Below the pieces are notes generated by a model. The model was given only the letters and a program-made list of their open reading frames with translations. It did no database searches and had not been told where the DNA came from. From NCBI GenBank assembly GCA_013398175.1, contig VZRZ01004175.1, positions 424,640 to 488,639 of the forward strand: a stretch of DNA of 64,000 nucleotides, written 5' to 3'. Position 1 is the first letter of the stretch, and each line of letters begins with the position of its first letter. The position numbers and the translations under genes are program-made. Positions 48,395-60,434 of this stretch are shown piece after piece. This stretch comes from Climacteris rufus (lineage: Eukaryota; Chordata; Aves; Passeriformes; Climacteridae).

Positions 48395-50800
48395 TTATTT
48401 TTTACTTTGCTGGACTTCATGGGGAACTTCAACCACCACAATATCTTCTACAGGGACAATACAGTGGTGTATAAGATCTGCTTGGAAGAATCCCACAGCA
48501 CAAAACCCTGGAGGGAAGAAGGGCCTTAGAAAATCTATCTCCATTTAAAGCTCAAGAGCAATTTGTCTCAAGAAGCAGACAAAAATACCAGGAGGCCTGT
48601 ATGGATGATCAAGGAACCCCTGGCCAAATTCAAACAAAAAAAGGAAAGGACAGGTGACCTGTCAGGAAATACAGAGACACTGTCTAAGCATGCAGCAATA
48701 AATTTAGAAAGGTCAAAGGCCAAGTGCAGGTGAATGTGACAAGGGATGTGAAAGACACCAAAAAGGAATTCTGTGAGTATGTAGGTGACAAAGGGTAGAG
48801 AAGGAAAAATGTAGTCCCATTCTTAATGAGACTGGACACGGAAAAATTTGAGGTAGTGAATGCTATGGTTGCCTCAGTCCGTACTGGTAAGATTGTCCTT
48901 CAAAAATCCAACAACCTGAAGACCAGAGAAAAAGTCTGAAGCAAGTAAGACACACCCTTAATGGATGAGACTCATCAGGAAATAGGCAAGCTGGATATAA
49001 GCATGTCCATGGGCCCTGTTGGGATGCACCCACAAATCGTAGCATCATAGAATTTTATAATCATTAAAGTTGGAAAAACATCTAAGATCACTCCGTCCAA
49101 ATGTTTAGATAGCACCATGAAGCTCAGTGCTCAACCATATCCCTGTGTGCCACATGCACATACTTTTTGAACAATTCCAGGAGTGGCAATTCTACCATTT
49201 CCCTGGGCAGCCCATTCCAATGCATGACCATGCTTTTCGTGAAGGCCTTTTTTCCCTAATCTCCATTCTATAGCTCCCCTGGCACAATCTGAAGCCATTC
49301 CTCTTACCCTGTCACTTGTAACCTCCTTTCAAGTAGTTGAAGAGTTCAATAAGGTTCTCCCTCAGTCTTCTTTTTTCCAGGCTAAACAACCCCAGCTCCC
49401 TCAGCTGTTCCTCATATGACTTATGCTCCAGACTCTTCACCAGTTTTGTTGCCTTTCTGTGGACATGGAATACAGTGAGAGCTGACATGTCACGGCAAAG
49501 TTGCTGTCATTTAACATTAATAGATCATGTTGATTAGCAGAAGTACCCAAAGAATGGAGGAAGGCAAAGGCAAGGATTGCTGAATTGACCAACCTGATAA
49601 ACTTCCAAAGTGAAATGACTGGCTTGTGGATGAGGGGAGAGCAGTGTGCATTGTCTATCTTGACCTTAGCAAGGCTTTCTGCATGATCTTCCACAAGATC
49701 CCCATGAAAAAGCTGATGAACTATGGGTTGGATGAGTAGACAGTGAGGTGAACAGAAAACTGGATGAGTGGCCAAGCCCAGAGGAAGATGACGTGTGAAG
49801 GCACTAACCAGTAGCGTATTCTAGGGCTCAGAAGTGGATCCTTCCTTTTTACCTTCTTCATGAATGATGTGATTGATGGGGCAAAGTGTACCCTCAGCAA
49901 TTTTGCAGAAGACACAAAGATGGGAGGACTGGTTGATACACTGCAGGGTTGTGCTGCCACCCAGAGGGGCCATGAGAGGCTTGAGAAATGGGCTGGCATG
50001 AATCTCATGAAGTTCAAGTAGGGGAAGTGCTGAATCCTGCACCTGGAGAGGAGTAACTCTGTGCACCAGTGCATGCCATGGGTGATCAGCTGGTGTGCAG
50101 CTTTGCAGAGAAGAATCTGGGGGTCTTGGTGGACATCAAGTTGAACGCGAGACAGCAGCGTGCCCTTGGTCATAGCAGGCATATATCTGGGCTGCATTAC
50201 AAAGTGTTTTGTTGATAGGTCAAGGAAACTGATGCTTTCCCTCTACTGAGGCTATACTGGTCCCTCAGCACTGGTACTGGGGCTGTACCTGTAGGACTAT
50301 TTCTAGTTCTGGGCTCCCGAGTAAGAGAGGCATGGACATCCTGCAGAGATGTAAAGAGACACTAAGATGATTAAGGGACTGGAGCATTTCTACTAAGATG
50401 AAAGGCTGAGGAAGCTGAAACTCTTCAGCATGAAGAAGATAGGGCTCAAGGAGGGATCTCATCAGTGTATATAAATACCTGAATGGAGGGTGTACAGAAG
50501 ATGGAGCTGGGCTCTTCTCCGTAGTGCTCAGTGACAGAACCAGAGGCAATGGGCACAAACACAAACACAGAAGCCGATGTCTGAACATCAGGAAATATTT
50601 TCTTCCTGTGAGGGTGACTGAACACTGGAACAGGTTGGTCCTGGGGGTTATGGAGTCTCCATCCTTGAAGATATTCAAAAGCCATCTTTACATGGTCCCG
50701 TGAAACTGGCCCCAGGTGTTCCTGCTTGAACAGGGGGATTGGACAAGATGACCTTCAGAGGTCACTTCCAATCTCAACTATTCTGTGACTATTTCTGTTC
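48395..50800 (+). mobile_element. Long CR1 LINE, sense, interrupted by a second CR1
   Basis: Plus-strand CR1 running from endonuclease-side ORF2 sequence (MGNFNHHNIFYRDNT) through linker (ggaggcctgtatggatgatc, tccatgggccctgttgggat), reverse transcriptase (DLSKAF-like, then aatgatgtgattgatggggc) and the 3' region (tctccatccttgaagatatt, atgaccttcagaggtcactt, ctcaactattctgtgac). Many stops and frameshifts make it inactive. A minus-strand CR1 interrupts it at about 49037-49462. It is the longest CR1 in the window. Confidence 0.8.
49037..49462 (-). mobile_element. CR1 nested within the long CR1
   Basis: Reversed tail tagcatcatagaattttata, then tttccctgggcagcccattc, gttctccctcagtcttcttt, ccaggctaaacaaccccagc and cctttctgtggaca. 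The host CR1 reads to cacccacaaat before it and resumes with gagctgacatgtcacggcaa after it. Hence this copy is younger than the plus-strand one. Confidence 0.8.
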
Positions 50801-52964
50801 ACCTGCTTATATAAATGATATAATTATATATTACTGGAAAAGACTTAAAAAAAAAAAAAAACTTTACCTCACAATGAGGTATTATGTAATAGCATTTCCA
50901 TAGAAGCAAATTTAAAGAAAAAAGAAATGTTATAATATTACCCATTACGTGTAACTCATTACCACATATACTAAATATATTGAGTTCTTATTTTTCAGGG
51001 TATAAACCACAAACAATTCATAAAAGGCTGTTTAAACTTATAAAAATGTTATCACTACCCCAGCAGTTATGTTTTCATAGTCTCTGAGGGTTTATGATTC
51101 TGGGATATTTTCCAGTACAAACAGATTTGAAGTTCAGTCATAACTACATGTTATGAATTAGTGATTTGTATCTCAGTGTAAAACTAAAAGACCCACATTT
51201 ATTCTTATTTCATTTTTGTGTGTTTGTTATGTTGTTTCTCTGTAATTTATCTTTTTAACGTATCCAGATGTATTTCATTTTTCTTTATAACTAGTAAATT
51301 CGGATGAAATATCAAAGGCAATCGTGAATAAGGTAAAGTGTAAAACAGAAATTATTGTTGCTCAGCAGTCTGTATGTATTTGTGGAACTATCATACTTTC
51401 TGTACTAGAATGCATAGATATTGCAAACAACTTCCTGCTTATTAGGTGGGAGGCGACTCGGTGTCTCTCCTGCTACTGAATGGATCCCTGGATTATCTTT
51501 AATATAACACTAGATCAGTTTTTATTTCAGAAGAAAAATGTTAAATAGATACCTCATATCTATCTCCTCTGTCTAGCTGATTTATCAATCTGATGTCTAT
51601 CAACATTTCTCAAATGTTTTGCATTCTATTAGCTAGGGACCCCCTTTCGCACGGCAGTGGGATTTGTTAACATGAAAAATATTATAGGATTTTTTAAAAA
51701 CAGGTTCATAAAAAATCCAAGGCTTGGGTATTTGCACAATTAAACCAAATACTTTGTAACACCACATACCAGTCTTTCACTTGGAAGACTATTTGTGATG
51801 AAAATTTTAATGTGCAGACATTTTGTAAATGTCTGGTGTACTCTCCACTGCCTATAAGAGAATTTTACACATGAAACTTGGAAGTCTGCAGTATGATTTT
51901 AAAAAAATGAATTAATAACTTTAACTTTTTAAACTTTTTATCATGTGGTGAACCCTCTATATTGCCATCTTCTGGCTCAGTTCTTCAAACATAACACAAT
52001 GCTTCAGAGTAATTCCCAGTCTATCCTTTCTTCCATATCTTTGTGTTAACTCTGTCTCAATACATCAATATTCAGCATCAAAGAATTCCAGCTTTCATGA
52101 GTCTTGGTGTTTCTAAACAAATAACAATCTGTTTAGGTGTAGTTTAAAGGAAATCCTTCTTGGAATTATTTGGAAAAAACCCTGTATTTATCTAAACATG
52201 TCCTTCATTAAAAAACTCTTTTCTGTTTAGATGCCCACAAAAATGTGAAGGCAGCTACTGAGAACTCTAAGCAGATAGGCAATATTGCCTCACTGATCTC
52301 TCTTGAGGGTTTGTATCTATATAATATTGATTGTAGGTTTAAGATTAGGTAAATCTTTTTATTCTGAGTGTATACCATATCCCACATAGCAAGATATGGT
52401 GCATCATTGCTTTGCCCTTATGTAATTGACAAATAACTGTATTGATCTCATCACTAATTTAGGCTTTCCAGTGACTTTTTGAATTTGATATTCATATAGT
52501 CTATATGTCATGTTCTTCAGTATTCTTCTTTTTGCCCAAAAGAGGAAAATGGCATGTGTGGCTTTTGAAATCATTCCATTACTTTTAATTTCTGTGCTTT
52601 TCTTTTACTTGTTTTATTCCTCAAATATGTAGGAGAAGTCCATGGAGTATTTGGAGCCTGAGGAATGATTTAGTGTTTGTATTTTCAGTACATTATTCCT
52701 TGGTTTTACATTGGTTGCACGTTTTTGAATAATTCCCCCCTTTTGTAATAGGTGTGAATAGTATATCCTCAATGCTATCAAGAAAAACAAACCTTGAAGG
52801 AAAATACTTGAAGTTATGTGTAAAGCAATCCTTTTCTATAGAAGTAAGTTTAAGACTTAATCTCTTATAGAAATCAAGTATATAACAGTTGATGGGCACC
52901 CTAACACATAATGAAGATTGAAAGCTTCACAGGGAGCAGCAAGATCAAAACTTGCTTCAACAAC

Positions 52965-53040
52965 AAATCTGAGAAAAAGAAATGTCTGTCAAGTTCGCTA
53001 AAGCCACACCTGAACCGTCTTACTTTTTCATAACTGTATT
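52965..53040. repeat. Unnamed dispersed repeat, copy 1
   Basis: Contains tgtctgtcaagttcgctaaa, gccacacctgaaccgtctta and ctttttcataactgtatt. It matches copy 2 at 55126-55209 in direct orientation with scattered differences and small indels. The family is not recognised. Confidence 0.75.
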
Positions 53041-55125
53041 TTCTGCAAAGTAAACAGAAGCATTACTCAGTTTGATACATCTCTTATCTAACAGAATAAC
53101 TTATGTTGTTTAGCAAGCAACAAAATTGCACAATTTATCAGGCATATGACTGGAATGCTTTACGTTTATAAACATTTTGCAAAATGGTGGACAGTAAGGC
53201 AGGAATGTTGTGAAGGCAATCCTCAATATATTGTTAATGTTTTGGATACTTCTTGAACTTTATAAAACCCTTGCAGTTTTTTTTTCTTTTTCTTTTTTTT
53301 TCTAGCAGTACTTCATTAAGTTTACATTAAGCAGAATTTTAAATAATTTGCTTTTCATCTGATCTCAGAACAGAAAGATTCCTTTTATGTCTTTAATGTC
53401 TCCCCAAGTGAGGAGTTTTTACTTCAAAATAAATTTTTCTTACACATTTATTATTTTAACTATGGTCATTCTGCGTGCCTTTGCATTGTCAGACTTTATA
53501 TTTCATTTTGCCTATAAAAAAAAAGATGGTATAAAGAGTATTTAAAAGAAACTTCTAATTTTGATATTTTTACATGTGTTTTGTGTTTCAGACATAAATG
53601 TTATAGTAGTGATGGCACTTAATAAGAGATATTTCAAATATAATGTGTATTACATTAAGAAAATAAACTCTCAAATTATTTCAGTTTTATTCTGATGTCT
53701 GAATATTATATTTGAGAATTGTATGAAATTAAACTTGAGTCCGCTCAGTGCTGTGGATATTCTGCAAAATCCAAAAATAGTTTGATGAGTTCAGATAAAG
53801 TGTGAAGTTAGTGTTTGTAAGTTAAGCAGAAATAAAACATCCAAAGTTTGAACGACTGAAAGGTGCAAACTTTCAGTCTAGTGATCTTACAGAGTAGCAC
53901 TTCTGAAGTTAAGGAATGTGCAATGACACTTCATCCATTAGATTTCTGAAACACAATTTTTTTTTGTCTTTCATCTCCAATTATATTTACCTGAGAAGTT
54001 CAGAATCTCTCAGTTTGCTAAAATAGCATGACACTTTTAAACAGAGTGATACCAGTTAAGCTTGTGGAGGATGAAATATCTCTGCTAATATTTTAGAATT
54101 CACCTACTCAGGTCCTTAGGCTCTTCTCAAGATTTTTGTGCTCCTGCAGAATAATGTCTTGTGTATCATCAATGTGCTGGTAGAAAATGCTGCTGTCAAA
54201 GATCAGCCAATGCAATTTTCAAGGGTGACAGACTTTCCTGTAATTGTCTATTACATATTTTAGAACACTGCAATTTTATATAGCATGAAATATTCTATAG
54301 AATTAGTAGAAGTTGAATTGGTTCATGGTAATTTTTAACATTCTCTTTGTACTTCAGAATTTGGTGACATGATCCCTTTAGTGTATAAGAAGTCCGACCT
54401 TAAGCTATTATTTATTAAATAGCTAATTAAATATTGTGTTTTACTAATAATTATGTTTGAGTGTGTTGTATTAATGTTAACTTTAAAAGTGTAAACAAAA
54501 AAATATTTATATTAACATACTTTGATGTTGAAATTAATTTGTAGCCAATTAGTGATTTTTGTCTGACTTTCAAAGAAGGTTCTCATCATCCATTTCAAAT
54601 GCATAGTTAAAAGGAGCTGCATACTGAAAACAAAAAAGGCTTCTCTGTATCTGTCCAGCTTTTTTCATGTCTCAAATACTCAGAAAATATGGTCTCACAG
54701 TAACTTCATACATCCTTTGATTCTCTGTGAAATATTTTAAACATACTGCTTCCATATTACCTTTGTACTGTGAGGACATGAATTCCTAAATTCCCCTTGC
54801 AACAGTTTGCAAGAAGTTTAGGGATATGCTTTTTGTCAGATGCAACTATCAGCTTAATGGCACTCCATGTTATGGCACATAATCAGAAGAGCTAGTCATG
54901 GTCTACAGTACACAAAAACCAATTACCTTTATTTTCACTATGTGTGCATCTGATCGGCAGAAATTGCACTCAAACATGAAAGCTTTTCCAATTTTTAACA
55001 TAATTTGCAGGAAAAAAAAGTTAATCTGTACAGAATTACCAAAACTGCAAGATTAACTTTTAGATGAAAAATATTATCACTTTTTCATATCTGCAAATAG
55101 TACATTTTCCAGTGACTAGATAGCT

Positions 55126-55209
55126 AAATCAGACAGAAAACAGGAAGTGTCTGTCAAGTTCACTAAAGCCACCCCTGGACCATCTATATTGCTTTTTCAT
55201 AACTGCATT
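55126..55209. repeat. Unnamed dispersed repeat, copy 2
   Basis: Contains tgtctgtcaagttcactaaa, gccacccctggaccatctat and gctttttcataactgcatt, colinear with copy 1 about 2.2 kb upstream. Left homology starts at aaatc in both copies. The family is not recognised. Confidence 0.75.
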
Positions 55210-56454
55210 CTTGAAGGAATGGTAGCAGAGATACATAGGAATAAAGTCTTAGCTCTCCATGTCAAAAGTGCTTCAAGTTTGTAAGAAAAAAAAAAAAAAA
55301 TCTGAATTTAATGTGTTAACAGCTTTTTCAACTGAAATATTTCAGGAAGTTAGGTATCTTTCTAAATCAATCTGTGGGTACTGTTAGCTAGCACAACTTG
55401 TAAATCAGACTGATTTTCATAAGTATTTTCATTAGTTATAAGAAAGTGCTTGATAACTCAGATGAAGCTCAGTGGCATGTAATTTCTTCTTTATTAACTG
55501 AAGTAATTTAGCTGTAATAGCAGCCTCCAACATAAAATCAGCACTTTTTAAATCAGAGCAGGGATTTTCCGCACATTTTCTTGCCCTCCATCTCATGTCC
55601 CAAATTCCTCTAACCTTCATTATCTCATTATCCTCTCAGGACTCCCCACATCTTTTAACATTTCATATACTTCAATCAAAACATAGTCACAGAATTAACC
55701 TCTTGATCAGGTGTCATTTTGATTTTGATTTCCTCAAAGGGTTTACTTTGCCCAGTACATGCTTTTTGTTCCTTATTAAAAATACTCCAGAGTATTCCAC
55801 AGCTACCCTTTGTGTCTTTGTTCTTTAGTATTACGTCCTACCATCCCATCAGGATTTCCAGCCTGAATGACCATTTTATGGCACTTTTATAAAACTGTTG
55901 CAACTATCTCAGCTTATTGTCCATTTCATCCCCTAAGTACTATTTTCTTGAGACTGAATACAGAATGTCCTATACTGCATTAGATATTGACATTTAGGGA
56001 ACTGAATTTCACCCTAAATACCTAGCTTTAAAGTAAAAATCTGTAATCAAAAGTGCACAGGTAGTTGACTGATTTTGCTGCTCAACGCCACGACTCATTG
56101 TCTATCCCCAAAAGAAAAAAAAAATCTAAGAAGATGGATAAGAACTGTTCACAAGGAATTGCAGTTATAATTGTTACACTCGTGTATTAAAATTATGGTA
56201 CTGTTCAGTTCCTTAAAATACCTTTGCTGCCTTTGATTCAGGAGGAAAGCAGTCATCTTCACAAAAAGGCAGGAAGGTGTTCACAAATCTTGGATATCAT
56301 CTGTAAATGAGGATGATATAATTCTATTATTTTCCTTAAAATTGCATTTGCTTTAATCTTTAACAATTCAAGAGAGGTGAAAAAATCTGTTTCAAGGAGT
56401 TTTTCTAATACATGCTGCAGCTTACCCATGGCTTATGGCCAGATAATTTACTTT

Positions 56455-56800
56455 TGGAGGAAACTCTCTTTGTGCACCACGGGCTGCAGAGGAATCTCTG
56501 TACCAGCACCTGCATCAACTGCATCCCCCTCCTTCTGCACTGACCTTGGTGTCTGCAGAGCTGCTCCTCATATTCTCACTCTGCTGTTCTCTGGCTTCAG
56601 TTACATCTGTACAATAACTTTCTTTCCTTCTTCTTAAAGAGAAGGTGTTAGCATAATTTCTAATTGGCCCAGCCTTGGCCAGCAGCACATCCATCTTGGA
56701 ACTGGCTGGCATTGTCTCTCTTGGACATGGAAGAAGCTTCTGGAAGCTTCTCACAGAAGCCACCGTGCTTCCAAAACCTGACCACACAAACCCAATAGAC
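56455..56800 (-). mobile_element. Partial ERV LTR, same family as 37445-38797
   Basis: Shares with the 38-kb copy, in the same order: ccacgggctgcag, ctgcactgaccttggtgtct, tattctcactctgc, ccagccttggccagcag, gaagaagcttctggaagctt and terminal cacacaaacccaata. Only about 350 bp remain; the left half is missing. It lies ~680 bp upstream of exon G, antisense to the gene. Confidence 0.75.
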
Positions 56801-57481
56801 TGGAAATAGATTTTCCTGTTACATATCAAAGCAACCCCTTTTGTAGATTACAAATCTATATTTCACTATACTTCACAGCTTTGCTCTTAATTATTTCATC
56901 CCCTCTTCTCTACATTTTGCCACATTAAATGTCCTTTAGTTATTTGATCATACTCTTTTGTGCTACATGGAGAAAGAGAAATGTCCAATATTACAGTACT
57001 GACAACTCACTGTAGAACATAGGCTGAACTGTACTATTACCCATAACTGTCTGTAAATTAGTGTTGGCCTGATTTTCATTTGCAATGATACTTGACAATT
57101 CTTTTTCAAAGGAATCAGAGAGTGAAATGAAAGAAAGTGATTGACAAAACTGAACAAAAAGAGTTTGAATGCTGTAGTTTTGTATAATGGGAAAAAAAGG
57201 CTTCAGGATTATGTATAACCTCAGTAGGAAAGCTTTCTATTTTCCTGATTGTCATGCTTCCAACTTTGCCTGTCAAAATGGACTGCCTTGTAACCAGTGA
57301 AGCAGGAAAATTCATGACACACAGGATGTCTATCAGTAGTCCTGTGTATTCAGTGTACTTTGGCCAGTGGGGTCAGCATGTAGACTGTGACAATCCCATG
57401 GCCTTTTTTCATTACAAACATATCTCTATGATTTGAACACCTCTGCATATTCGTCTTATTTTTTTTAATTTAAAATTTCAG

Positions 57482-57586
57482 GAGAAACATGTTCTTTTCA
57501 CATGAATGAGTGTCAAGACAGACCCTGCAGGAATGGAGGAACCTGTGAAGAGGACATAAGTGGCTTCAAATGCAATTGTCCCTTTG
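57482..57586 (+). CDS. EYS: EYS-like internal exon G (EGF domain, last exon in the window)
   Basis: This symmetric 105-nt exon (phase 1 to 1) lies between acceptor taaaatttcag, preceded by a T-rich stretch, and donor gtaagc. It starts with GETC, giving the last cysteine of the exon F domain. It continues with FHMNEC, DRPC, GGTC, FKCNC and PFG, an EGF that lacks its sixth cysteine here and needs the next exon. No phase-matching EGF exon was found in the remaining 6.4 kb, so the gene should continue past the right edge. In EYS the downstream part carries more EGF domains and laminin-G domains (known for the family); none of that is in this window. Confidence 0.82.
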
Positions 57587-60332
57587 GTAAGCATTTATAT
57601 TTTTTATATAATATCTATATTGGCATAGTATGGGAGTGCCACACTTGCTACTCAAGTGCCAGAAAGTCTTGTACAGTGAATGCCTTCTGCTTGCATTTTG
57701 AAAGGTATGGAGCTAGTTATTTAGACTAGTAAAAAGAAAATTTTTCTCTAATTTGTCATAACAAATTCTTATAAATAATAGATTACTTAGATAAAAAAGT
57801 ACTTGTACGACTGGAACATACTGGTAAAGAAATATGACAGAACTGGAGATTTTTAAATATTTCTTATATATTTGTATAGACACCTTATAGCAACACATTC
57901 TTTCAAAAGATGTAGATTTTAGGCAGCAAAATGTTGAAATTTAGCAATAATACAAAAGTCCAGTCTTTCAAATCCTATTCTACTGGCCACATTACTAGTT
58001 CCTAAAAGGACTGAACACTTCTCTAAAGTTTGTATGACCTGAATCTGGTTGCCTGAGCTTTGTGGCACTTGAAATGTCCTGAAGTATCCATGGTATTGTA
58101 CGAAGCTGGAGGATATGGTAGAAGATATAAGAACACCCAAGATGGATCAGGCCAGGAGACAAGTGAACTAAGAACAGTGCAAAAAGACCAGTCAAAATTA
58201 AGGGAGAAAGGTATATAGTGTTGAAGATTTTGCTTTGCTAATTATATGTGCACCATTTAATTGGAGATTTTGCATGTTATTGTGTGTTGACTAAGCAAGA
58301 ATAGAAAAGGGTGGGTTAGAAATTCCTAACCTTAGAAATCCCTTGACCAAAGGAGGCTGAAGTAGAGATTTTGCAACTTGTGAGTTCATTCACAAATATG
58401 AGTATGAAATTAGGAATAAATTCTAAAATATTTTTTTTTTTGTTTTGACCTGTGCGTTTATAAGCTCATTGTTACTATGGAAAATAAGGTCAAGAAAACT
58501 AATTTTATACAGTTATGGGCTAAGAAGGCTTATTGCACTGCAGTGTTTTGAGGATAAACTGATGGTGATCAATAAAGCTTGGAAATGTCAATATTAAAAT
58601 ACAGGCTTTCAACCACCCTTCTCAACCTGAGCAATTGATTTTAAGGGAACTTTAATGTACTTAATAACACAAGATCCTTAAATGCCTTAAAAGCAGTATC
58701 CTAACAGGTTGGTAACTGAAGACAATACTGAGTTATAGCTTCCAAGGTAAGGTGATGCTTTCAAGTTTGTTCCTTCATTGAGACAAATGTAAACCTGTCA
58801 AGTGTTTCACTGAATAAAGGCTGTAGCAAAACATTAACACAACCATTATTTCCTTTGTTCTTCTGAGACAGAGATCTTCCCTTTCAATGCACTGCTTTAC
58901 TATAATGTTTTTGATTCTTGTTGGTGTTACCCAAACTTTTATCTAAAGTGGATTTTAAACAGAAACATCTTTCCACAGATCTAAAAGGATATCCCTTTCA
59001 TGCAGCAGAATGCACATCAGTGACAGGAAAGAAAATTATTGTGATGTTGTCTTAGTAGATTGACTGTGCCTCCTCCTTTAAAGAAAAGCCAGTCACCCTG
59101 TAAACTTTTCGTTACCCAATGTGTCATCTGTAACAATGAAGTTTATATAATGGACATATATACACTAGAAATTATGAGTTTCATTCTATTAACCCTAATA
59201 AAATGCTGTGCATAGCACTAGTTCTTCATCATAATCAGTCAAATGATCTAAAAAACCTCATAGTGAACCAAGGGTTATCTGTTAGAACTGATCAGTTATT
59301 TTTGAAATGAGTTAATACGTGATGTATTACAATTTGCACCTACATTATTAATATAATAACAAACTGAATTACAGAAGAGGAAAATCATATACTGATGTGC
59401 ATACTTAACAATTAACTGAAAAGAGGAGAAATTTTAATCTAAATGTGATACACGTTCTATTTGTGCCCTTGGCTAAATTAATTAATATCCCAGTTCATAT
59501 TCTCTAGGTGAAGGTCTACATAAAAAAATGTAACCATCTCACAAATACATTGCTATGATTAAATAATGTCTGTGAATTGCCTGAAAACACAAGTTGATGC
59601 ATTATTGGATATTTTTACTGCTAGCTCTGTTCTAACAAAAGTATTACTTCAAAAGATAACACAGATGACTTGAGCTAATCTTTAAGTTAAAAATGACAAT
59701 TTATGCCTCCATACTTTAATTGACAATCAGTGTCCTACTGGATTTCTGGAAAAAAATAAGTTTTGCTTATCAGAGGAACTGTAGCTGCTGGCTTTTAGTA
59801 AGTAAGTAACAGTAAAAAAAAAAATAAAGTATTGAATAAATCACGTTTTCAGTAACAATAGACAAGGGAACACAGAGAATTTGGGTATGCCCCAATGATC
59901 AAGTTTTTGCAAATGAAAAACTTGGATCTGTAAATGTTTTTCTGACTAGACCACCAATAACTTATTTTTCACTACTTGATTTACTTTGCAATACATTTTT
60001 ATTCATTAGGTAGGTGGCTATTTTATTTGCACTTTTTTGCTTTGCCTGCTGTTGTCTAAAAGAGTATCTACACCTTATTTTTAGGTGTATAATGATGTTT
60101 TCCCAAATTTGACCTATCAGTCAAACTTGTTACAAATAATGAACAGAAAGATCTTTTCTTTATCTTCAGTGGAAGATCTATTTGTAATTTAATTGAAATT
60201 ATTACTTTATAGGAATTGTAACTCTATTTTACTAGATGCAGCTTAGGATAACTTTGTTGGCTAGAAAATGTCAACATGTCTGCCATGTCAAAAGTGAGCA
60301 GCAATATTTTTTACCTTTGACTAAAAATTCAG

Positions 60333-60434
60333 GGGTGATCACAGATAGGAGCAATATACATTAAATGAGTGATCACAGTTAGGAGTTATATACATTAAAA
60401 GGGTGACCACATTAGGAATTCTATACACTAAAAT
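60333..60434. repeat. Three-copy 34-bp tandem repeat
   Basis: Units at 60333-60366, 60367-60400 and 60401-60434. Each begins G(G/A)GTGA(T/C)CACA and ends ATACA(T/C)TAAA followed by T or A. Units 1 and 2 differ at a few positions and unit 3 is more diverged. It is non-coding. Confidence 0.8.

Larger units (their letters stand above)
47009..57481 (+). other. Intron F-G (10.5 kb)
   Basis: Contains a ~2.4-kb CR1 interrupted by another CR1 (48.4-50.8 kb), both copies of an unnamed dispersed repeat (52.97 and 55.13 kb) and a partial LTR (56.46-56.80 kb). The segments 47.0-48.4, 50.8-52.9, 53.1-55.1 and 55.2-56.4 kb show AT-rich intron sequence without named features. Confidence 0.75.

Noticed and set aside
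49721..50197. 158-residue minus-strand open frame
   Set aside because: It is the antisense of a plus-strand CR1 LINE (reverse transcriptase and 3' region), not a gene.
58110..58165. Sequence aagaacacccaagatggatcaggccag resembling an old vertebrate interspersed repeat
   Set aside because: The similarity is short and from memory only; no boundaries or second copy support a call.
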